NCBI GenBank assembly: GCA_032622095.1
Contig: CP136067.1
Coordinates: 196,752,052-196,816,051 of the forward strand
DNA: 64,000 nt
Direction: 5' to 3'
Source of the DNA: Siphonodentalium dalli
Lineage: Eukaryota > Mollusca > Scaphopoda > Gadilida > Siphonodentaliidae
In this document: positions 56,878 through 64,000 of the stretch, one piece after another
How positions within the stretch are numbered: the first letter of the stretch is position 1
How the letters are laid out: the number at the start of each line of letters is the position of its first letter
The notes under the pieces: model-generated
The model's database searches: none
Told to the model about the DNA's origin: nothing
The model's input: the letters and a program-made list of their open reading frames with translations, nothing else
Translations under genes and position numbers: made by a program

Positions 56878-57593
56878 CCCTGCCTTCATTGAGCCACGAT
56901 TGACTCCTGAGATGAGGATACCATATTATATGATACCCTATCCTACGGACGATCACATATTGTTTGATATCTACACCCGTGGCATGGCCTGAATACTCTT
57001 ACCTTATTCTCAAAGAATAACGCCCACTTTCGTTATCAAATCATGCAAATTACACATATAGTATACTCCAAACACTCGAGAATGAGATCACTAATGATTA
57101 TTGAGTGAGGAACAGCTCAGAATATACAAACGACGTCTTAGTCATGATTTCTGCAAGTATCGTCACGTGAAGATATGTTTGATATCAATATATATATATA
57201 TACAACCGCACACAATTGAGGCGTGTCGACGGGGTACTCTGGGGATCGATTTGTGAGGGTATAGCTCGCGCGTCGGGTGTCTTATGGGTATTGATCAAAC
57301 AGGAAGAAGGCCGGGAACGAGGGAAGTATGGGATAACGACACCGGGGCGTGTACAATCGATGAATTCAATTGACAGTTCCTGAGGATCGCTCTTATTATA
57401 CAGTGCACTGGCTCTTCCATGGCGGGGTTATTCGCATTTAAGCATAAGTCCTGGGGGGTACTAGAGTGCGCTGTTGGATTTAATAGGCACCTTCTGTGGT
57501 CGTTTGTTATTAATATTCGTACGAATTACACGAATTCTTACTGATTTCTTCCGCGTCGTCGATATAATCAATTTACCCTTTCTTTAAAGGTAC

Positions 57594-58591
57594 TCTATCC
57601 GATCAGACGCTCCTAAATTACTATTTCTTTGGCTTCGGGGGTAAAAGGATAATTGAATCGTGTCGAGGAACCCGCCCATCAAAGCTCAGGGTGATCAGAT
57701 ATCGATTTTTGAAGATTGTTATTTCTCGAGATGTCTAATAATATGTGGCACAGAAACACGTGGTCAAACGGATGGTCTCGGACAAAATTACGGATGAAGA
57801 CGGATAACTCTAAAATCAAGTGGTAACCCAGGGGGGGGTCGGAAAAAAATTTCAGGCACGTATGGCATTTTTTCCCTTTCGATAATTTTTTGTACCCACC
57901 CACCCCCACACCAAATTTTTTTCCGATTTCGGCAGTTTTTTCCGACCATTTTTTGACACCCACCCCCCCTTTTAACACTAAAACAGAGATTTGCGGGGGG
58001 AAATTCACTGTAAACAGCTGTATATGAATTTCTGTGCATACTATTTATCATGGATGTTAACATGGACATGTAAATAGGAATGAGTCATTTTGAGGTCATT
58101 CGGCCAAAAAAAAATGGCTGCCAGCGGCCATCTTGGATTTCAAAATTTGCAACAAAATACAACACGATAACTGCCTGCAGTCAGTTTACAGTTAGAATTA
58201 CATTATTTCTCTCATTCAAAGTGGGTTTGAAGCCCAACTCATTGCCAAAACACTAAAAAACAAGCAGGATTTTTTTTTTTTAGTTGCGGAAAAAATTGCT
58301 TGTTGGTGGCTTTGACCACCCACCCACCCCGGCATACGTGCCGGAATTTTTTTTTTTCACCCCCCCCCCCTGGGTAACCCGGTCAAATTTCGTGACAATA
58401 CAGCCATATTTTTTTTTAACAAAAGTTGCTAAATAACAAGTTTTGGGAAAATTGATACCATCATAGTTGACAGTGGTTATCAATATTTTATTGCAATAAA
58501 TCGATTCTGATAACTAAAGCGTATTTTGAAGAAATGTTGTTGTTGTATCTTGATGTTATGGGGACCGTCTGATCGGATTGAGTACCTTTAA
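57594..58591 (+). mobile_element. MITE family M-C, copy 4, with nested insertion
   Basis: Ends TTAAAGGTACTCTATCCGAT and ATCGGATTGAGTACCTTTAA. Inner blocks match copy 2 on both sides of an element at 57829-58372 that splits AAGTGGTAACCCGGTCAAAT. Confidence 0.9.
57829..58372. mobile_element. hAT-like MITE with G-run/C-run termini
   Basis: Ends CAGGGGGGGGTCGGAAAAAA and TTTTTTCACCCCCCCCCCTG are inverted repeats that continue as AATTTC.GGCACGTATG / CATACGTGCCGGAATT. GGTAACC, possibly 8 bp with one ambiguous base, is duplicated at 57822-57828 and 58373-58379. CAGGG termini with a 7-8 bp duplication fit hAT. 544 bp, no transposase; the C-rich short frames are not genes. Confidence 0.8.
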
Positions 58592-58664
58592 CGACCACAT
58601 ATACGCGGTCGAACATTTCCCATCAATGAATAGAAATTCTTCTGCTTTTGTATTATTGCTTCAC

Positions 58665-58750
58665 GTGTCTGTCGTCTGCTTTATTTCCTGAACATCCCTC
58701 CAGATGAATGATAGACAATTCCAGGGTATTCTTTTATAACTGAGTGGGAG
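58665..58750 (-). repeat. Dispersed repeat R3, minus-strand copy
   Basis: Inverse of 8030-8112. Confidence 0.75.
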
Positions 58751-58887
58751 AATCCATTTGGAATAGAAAGGATTAATTGGGCTTTGTCTTTATTTTTTCA
58801 TAGTACTGTATGGGATTATCAAGAAATTAAAGAGTTAACGCACCATTATGATATAAATGGAGCTACCTTTCATGGGAGCTGTAACAA

Positions 58888-58888
<1 letters not shown>

Positions 58889-58929
<41 letters not shown>

Positions 58930-59070
58930 TATATAGAGAGATAGAGAGAAAGAGAGGGGGAGAGAGAGAGAGAGAGAGAGGAGAGAGGTATAGAGAGATA
59001 GAGAGAAAGAGAGAGAGAGAGAGAGAGCGAGCGAGGAGAGATATATATAGAGAAATAGAGAGAAAGAGAG

Positions 59071-59151
<81 letters not shown>
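58889..59151. repeat. GA microsatellite with TATAGAGAGA interruptions
   Basis: ~260 bp of (GA)n with a regular GATATATAGAGAGATAGAGA interruption repeated about three times at ~60-bp intervals, then pure (GA)n for the last ~75 bp. Confidence 0.95.
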
Positions 59152-59154
<3 letters not shown>

Positions 59155-59394
59155 TGTGAAGTTGGAAGCACCCGGATCCCGAGCCGGTCACAAATTAAAG
59201 GACTAACCGAGCTCGATGTCGCTTCTGTGCGCACGCAAAGCGTCTAACGACTGTGACATCTCGTGCAGAGAACTTCTCTGAGAGAAGTCATCGGTATTCT
59301 ACATGTACGACGCGACTGCTACTCAGTCAAGACAATATGCTATTTAGTGATTTGCTTGTTTTTTTAAATTATTTATTATTTTAGCAGATACATG

Positions 59395-59560
59395 TATACG
59401 AACGAACGAACGAACGAATATTTTATTATAGTGACATGTGTGTATAGTGTATACAAAACATCACATACAGGTGATAACAATGTCGAGTTACAAAATAACA
59501 ACACACCCGGCCAATAAGGCCTATAAGTCACTTTAAACAAATAATAAAGAAAATTGTATA
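59395..59560 (-). mobile_element. LINE 3' end with (TTCG)n tail
   Basis: On the minus strand GTGACTTATAGGCCTTATTG, GCCGGGTGTGTTG, CACTATAATAAAATATTCG leads into TTCG repeats (59398-59418). This is a typical LINE 3' end; no coding part is attached. Confidence 0.6.
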
Positions 59561-59582
59561 CAGATACATAGATGCACCCAAG

Positions 59583-59905
59583 AGGTATCAAACCACATAA
59601 ACACGTGAGGTGTCAGACCACATAAACACATGAAGTGTCAAACCACATAAACACGTGAGGTATCAACCCATGCAAAAAAACACATGAGCCTCCAGATGTA
59701 AAACCACATAAGCACATTACACACGAAGAGCAAAACCTCATAAATACACGAGGCATCAAACCATATAACACATGCGAGAGGTATTAAACCATACAACTAC
59801 ATGCAGGAAGTAACAAATCATATAACCACATGAATTATCAAATCCATAAAATACAGAAGATGTCAACCCGTATAAACACAAGAGGTGTCAACCCATATAA
59901 ACGCG
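59583..59905. repeat. Degenerate ~26-bp tandem repeat
   Basis: About ten units around GGTGTCAAACCACATAAACA CGTGA, increasingly diverged to the right. Confidence 0.75.
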
Positions 59906-60149
59906 TCGATTAAATTACCCGCCGGCTCATCGAGCAATACTATTATCGACCGTCAACAATTCCTGTCGCATCCTTAAAGATGCGCCGAAGTTCTCATAAA
60001 ATCGATCCCCTGATGTCACTGCGACACGGTATAGCGTTTAATAAGGGTACACGCGCGATAAATACCATTCCATTTGAATCATCACACGTGTAGAAATTTA
60101 ATACATATAACCAATCAGCCCATGAATTACTGTTAATGTATGCAAGATC

Positions 60150-60391
60150 TTAACCGTTCCATGACTAGAGGTACCTGATTTTTTTGCGAAAACCCTGTGC
60201 CAATGCATTATCTTATATATGCGAGTCTCGCATGGACAGGGCGCTTAGCATATATAAGAGAATACATTGTCCTAACAATATTTACCTTGAACTTGTTAGC
60301 CAGAACATTCTCTTATACACACGAGGCTCCCTATGGGAGACACATGATCTTTAATGCTGCACCAGCGTGGCTACAGTCATGAAACGGTTAA
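60150..60391. mobile_element. Palindrome-bearing MITE, TTAACCGTTCCATGACT type, copy 2
   Basis: TTAA at both ends, inverted termini TTAACCGTTCCATGACT and GTCATGAAACGGTTAA, and two degenerate palindromic cassettes (about 60200-60271 and 60298-60345, the second truncated). TTAA flanks plus CC termini suggest a second piggyBac-like group distinct from the CCCTTTACCC elements. Confidence 0.75.
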
Positions 60392-60489
60392 ACGGATACT
60401 GTTCCCAAATGTTGTTGTTGGTTTCTTTATTCTCGGAGTTGTAGAATAAGGTAACCAAATTTCCATTATTTGAAAGTCTGTTGAGTACG

Positions 60490-60830
60490 TAGTAACCCAG
60501 TAAACATGCCAGCTTGTGGCCGGTACCGGCCACATGCCGGTTGCCGAGCCGGCCTGTGCCGGCTGCCAGCGCCAGCGCCATGACATTTTGCACGCTGGCC
60601 CGGTGTCGGCACGGCACGGCAAATGCTGGCAGCAGAAATAAAGGGGTTATGGCTAAATTCATTGAATTGCGATTTTGCTCTTGTTTTTAGTGCCCAATAT
60701 TCTGTCAAATATGCATAATTAGAAATCAAATCGAGTGACAGGCAACATTATAATGGCAACCAGCACCGGCCAGTACGGGCATGCCAGTGTTGGCCTTTAC
60801 TGGCAACCGGCAACATGCCGGCACATATCA
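60490..60830. repeat. GCCGGC-rich region related to the 24-bp array
   Basis: ACATGCCAGCTTGTGGCCGG, CATGCCGGTTGCCGAGCCGG and GGCATGCCAGTGTTGGC are diverged relatives of the 24-bp unit downstream, interrupted by AT-rich DNA. Locally very GC-rich against an AT-rich background. Confidence 0.6.
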
Positions 60831-60933
60831 AAGCTTATATCATTCCAATTAATATTATAGCCCTATAGTTTATTCTGAAATATAGTGCAAATCAGATGGC
60901 ACAAATTAATTTTATAGCGAAATCAGCAAGAAT

Positions 60934-61216
60934 CGGCTCGTGTTGGCATGCCAGCATCGGCCCATATTGGCATGCCAGCATCGGTCCATATTGGCATGCC
61001 AGCATGGGTCCATATTGGCATGCCAGCATCGGCCCATATTGGCATGCCAGCATCGGCCCATATTGGCATGCTAGCATCGGTCCATATTGGCATGCCAGCA
61101 TCGGCCCATATTGGCATGCCAGCATCGGCCCATATTGACATGCGAGCATTGGCTGGTATTGGCATGCTAACATCGGCTGGTGTTGGAATGCCAGCATCAG
61201 CTAGAATTGGCACGCC
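60934..61216. repeat. 24-bp minisatellite, ~11 copies
   Basis: GGCATGCCAGCATCGGCCCA TATT; 24 is a multiple of three, so frames stay open on both strands, giving purely periodic translations. Confidence 0.95.
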
Positions 61217-61221
61217 ACCAT

Positions 61222-61366
61222 TTAAAGACGAGGCTTCAAATCTGAAAGGTTTAAAGACTTTAAATCTGATAGATTTAAAGATGATGCTTTAAATCGGAAA
61301 GATTTAAAGATGATGCTTTAAATCCGAAAGATTTAAAGATGAGGCTTTAAATCTAAAAGATTAGCT
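61222..61366. repeat. 29-bp tandem repeat, ~5 copies
   Basis: GATTTAAAGATGATGCTTTA AATCGGAAA; each unit contains the inverted pair TTTAAAG / CTTTAAA. Confidence 0.9.
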
Positions 61367-61389
61367 TTCTGAAATATGGTCAAAGCCAA

Positions 61390-62160
61390 TAAACACTTGA
61401 AATAGGACATCTCCTGTGATGCGCATAGAATTGAATTGTTAAAAAAACAGCAATAAGCAGCCGTAAGTTGAGGATGGGCATTTCAACGACAAAACACCAA
61501 AAAATTACAATCAAAAGGCTGTAACTCTGGTTAAAATATCTGGGCGGGCCTAGTTTGTGAACTAATTTCAGATATTCCCCTTCTGAAATCAAATACGAAA
61601 AATCTTTCTAATCCGTTGATAATTGTTATAAATACCCCAGACACCTTTTTGGTACAGATGTACATGTATGGACAGACAGATGGACGGAACCCATTTATAT
61701 ATACCGATCCCGATAATAATGAAGCTAAATGCGCTAGAAAACCAGGATCAAGTTGTCACAAAGTTAAGGATGGCAATTTCAATGCCACAAAAATGACAAT
61801 CAAAGAACCGTAACTCTGGTTAAAATCTCCAGTCGGGCACTAGTTTGCAAACTCATTTAATATATTCTCCTTGTGGACTCGTGTAACATAAATCTTTGAA
61901 ATTGGTTGTCATTTGTTTGAAATAACCCACAGGCAACGTTTCTAGACAGAACCCATTCCATCAAGGGGGCAAAAGAAACCAGCAATAAGCAGTCACAAAA
62001 GTTGAGGATGGCATTTTAATGCTAAAAAGACAAAAGGCTATTACTCTTTTGAAAATGTCAGGCCAACTGTTAACTCATGTACTAAAAATCTTTTGATTTC
62101 CATTGATAATTGTTTAAAATGACCCCCGGACAACTATTCGGGACAGGCAGACATTCCTAA
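61390..62160 (+). repeat. Three diverged ~270-bp tandem repeats
   Basis: Common blocks: AGCAATAAGCAG, GTTGAGGATGG.CATTT, AATCAAA(A/G)GGCTGTAACTCTGG, ATATTCCCCTTCTGAA, AAAATCTTT, TTGATAATTGTT and GGACAGACAGATGGACGGA. Non-coding; resembles dispersed repeats with GGAC-rich ends that are common in invertebrates. Confidence 0.65.
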
Positions 62161-62536
62161 ATCGCCCCACCCCCCCCCCTTCCCCTGAAAAAAAGTGGGA
62201 GATAACGATGCTGGGGCACTGGCAATAATCTGACTTATCGCTTACCAGAAATTAATGTTACGGGTGGCATATTAGCCGGAATGCGAAAATACCAATTGTC
62301 GTTGTCGAGTAATTTTTGCACAGTTTTCAAGCAAATGTATCATATAAATGTTATGTTATATGGATACTAATCCCATATACTCATTAAGTCATTGTAAAGT
62401 CACTAGTCAGTGTGTCCATGGCTTGAGTTTACGCCCCGTATCAACATAATTTTTACACGATCATGTGTGCCACGCTTTGCCCAATCCACTATCCGTGAAT
62501 TATTTTTGATTACGTCTTGTACACGGAAATTCGTAA

Positions 62537-62728
62537 TTTAATTTATGACTCCAGCTATAAATTAAATTTATATCAAATTATTAACTTTGATTTTAATATA
62601 ACCTATTAACCTGAACGTTTACAGAATACATCTTCGACTAAAATTACTTAGTTTTCTATATATTATCGATATTAGATCGTTGTTATCACCGGGAATTTAT
62701 TGAAAATGGCGTAGAGTACCCCTTTAAA
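62537..62728. mobile_element. Partial MITE related to 54081-56064
   Basis: A palindrome AATTTAATTTATGACTCCAG and its inverse (62537-62573) shares the GACTCCAGC loop with the hairpin at 55850-55917, and the right end GTAGAGTACCCCTTTAAAT (62710-62728) resembles that element's TIR. The left end was not found. Confidence 0.5.
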
Positions 62729-63099
62729 TAGACATGACTCGGTTGAAGCTTCATATACTATAATGCATTTGGGGAGATGGATATTCACGAAAACAAACCC
62801 ATATATAAACGCTGATCAATTTCAACCAATTTTGTCGTGTCCCACACTTGGTAATCTCATACTGGGTGCATGTATTTGACCCACGTGGGAAATAACATAC
62901 ATAATAGAATGACCTAATTTATACTTGATATGATTAACAATGTGTATGATTATTATCCAAAGCCCCATCCCCATCGACCCCACCACACCCGATAACCCAA
63001 AAGAACTAATAAGACAATTATACTGCGAGATATATACTCGGAACATGTCACATTCATTTATGTCGTCATCTTCGCGTATGTGCATGCATAACTTATATG

Positions 63100-63168
63100 T
63101 TTAATTTCATTTCTTCATACTCATATATCTTTTCGATGAAAAGAGTAATAAATCTATCTATCTATCTT
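63100..63168 (+). mobile_element. LINE 3' end with (ATCT)n tail
   Basis: GAAAAGAGTAATAAATCTAT and (CTAT)n is the usual 3' terminus of a LINE. It immediately precedes the start of another LINE fragment. No coding part is visible in 62729-63099. Confidence 0.55.
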
Positions 63169-63181
63169 GACCGGTGGCAAA

Positions 63182-64000
63182 TTCGTGATCAGCACTCGAC
63201 AATTCGATCTCCGAGATAGACCGACCATCAATTCTTTCGGAAAAGTTACGAAAATCGTACTTTAGTATCGCTGGAAGAGGTTTGCTCAAATCGTGCACTC
63301 CACTAACAATGGCAAATATGTTAGGATCAATCGTGCTGCCAAAAGCTCTATATGGATGTCAGTTGCTGAATATCACAAACAACACAACCATGTATTCAAT
63401 GGAAAAGGCATACCGATTATGTGTCAAACACATCCAAACGCTCCCGACGCGGACCCCGACCAACGTTGCGATGAGTCTCCTTGGGTTTGATACCTATTGA
63501 GACGGAGATACACATCAACAAACTATATTTTCTCTCTGAACCGATCTATCTGCCTCAAGGACACCAGGTGCCTCTTACGATCTTTCTCCATGCAGAAATT
63601 TTTCCAGCACACCATTTTCGCTCGTCAAACAACTGGATTCGTCCCGGATATCATTGAAATATTAAATCGCTATGCCCTGTATCATGTCCTAACATCATAC
63701 GTGAAAACTGGAATTTTCCCAACGAAATCTTCTTGGAAAAATCTTGTGCAGACAGCAGTCCGACATAATTGTTATCGAGAATGGTGCCGGTCTGTGTCAG
63801 TCAGTCAATTTTGTTCAGTTATAAGGAAGTTCAGATAATTGAGAAACACGATAGTGAATTCAATAATATGAATGACGCAGATAAATTTGCACTGATTATG
63901 AGAAATGATAATATTAAATTAATTAACAAGGTTTGTAACATAGTCCGGCTATTCTTCCTTCGGCGGAATAATAAAACTTGAAGAAATTGTTGAGGGAATG
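63182..64000 (+). pseudogene. LINE RT C-terminal half, frameshifted, runs off the window
   Basis: The frame SYFSIAGRGLLKSCTPLTMA through SIVLPKALYGCQL and SMEKAYRLCVKHIQTLPTRT aligns by eye with the LINE at 54215-54858 (IVLPRGLYGSEF, SLEKIHRFCLKQIQ). After a stop at 63500, an overlapping frame continues with LNRSICLKDTRCLLRSFSMQ and DIIEILNRYALYHVL (to 63838), and a third frame near 63850 gives KLINKVCNIVRLFFLRRNNKT. There are at least two frameshifts, no zinc knuckle in the part seen and no catalytic domain. Dead copy of the same family as 54.1-55.8 kb. Confidence 0.75.

Noticed and set aside
5422-60345. CRISPR-like array from repeated palindromes
   Set aside because: Palindromes occur in pairs inside MITEs, not as regularly spaced repeats with unique spacers, and the genome is animal.
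60892-61292. Frames of ~100 codons on both strands of the 24-bp array
   Set aside because: Same artefact: the period is a multiple of three and the unit is stop-free.

Overview
The window looks like AT-rich, repeat-dense nuclear DNA from an invertebrate animal, not a bacterial or viral sequence. Three things point that way: isolated terminal exons with splice acceptors, non-LTR retrotransposons, and snRNA/5S-derived elements alongside many small inverted-repeat transposons. The mix of elements (LINE 3' ends with short tandem tails, AGGTCA-rich repeats with a CAGA tail, TTAA/TA/TTA-flanked MITEs, long minisatellites) suggests a lophotrochozoan, probably a mollusc. That assignment is inference and was not tested by any search. 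No intact tRNA, rRNA, prokaryotic operon or CRISPR was seen.

Layout. 0-5 kb: short direct repeats, a tandem 237/267-bp duplication, then a 2-kb minisatellite of 35/37-bp units. 5.3-8.7 kb: two inverted-repeat MITEs, a 13 x 75-bp minisatellite and a third MITE. 9.18-12.65 kb: a 22-bp satellite with higher-order structure. 12.9-17.6 kb: small inverted-repeat elements, a candidate membrane-protein exon, and a 1.2-kb inverted duplication carrying a TTAA-flanked piggyBac-type MITE in one arm only. 17.57-19.24 kb (minus): the best host coding sequence, a ~496-residue terminal exon with a PPxY motif and a polyadenylation signal. 19.4-22.8 kb: more MITEs and unexplained DNA. 22.9-27 kb: an almost intact minus-strand non-LTR retrotransposon (APE endonuclease plus RT), tail to tail with a fragment of another. 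27-34 kb: foldbacks, direct duplications, a Harbinger-type MITE and a 56-bp minisatellite. 34.1-34.8 kb: two tandem retroelements with U2 snRNA-derived heads. 35.4-44.3 kb: a large inverted duplication in which one of two MITE copies has swollen to 6.6 kb by growth of a 34-bp minisatellite. 45-47 kb: two more piggyBac-type MITEs. 47-64 kb: LINE 3' fragments, CAGA-tailed repeats, GA microsatellites, a 5S rRNA-like element, nested MITEs and more minisatellites.

How the parts relate. There is no multi-gene pathway here. The repeats do interact in a visible way. A ~70-bp palindrome is shared by three MITE types with different termini. MITEs act as seeds and landing sites for satellites and other transposons. 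LINEs are the likely source of the enzymatic machinery for the U2-headed elements. Tandem arrays make up roughly a fifth of the window, and most of the long apparent reading frames lie in them and are not genes.
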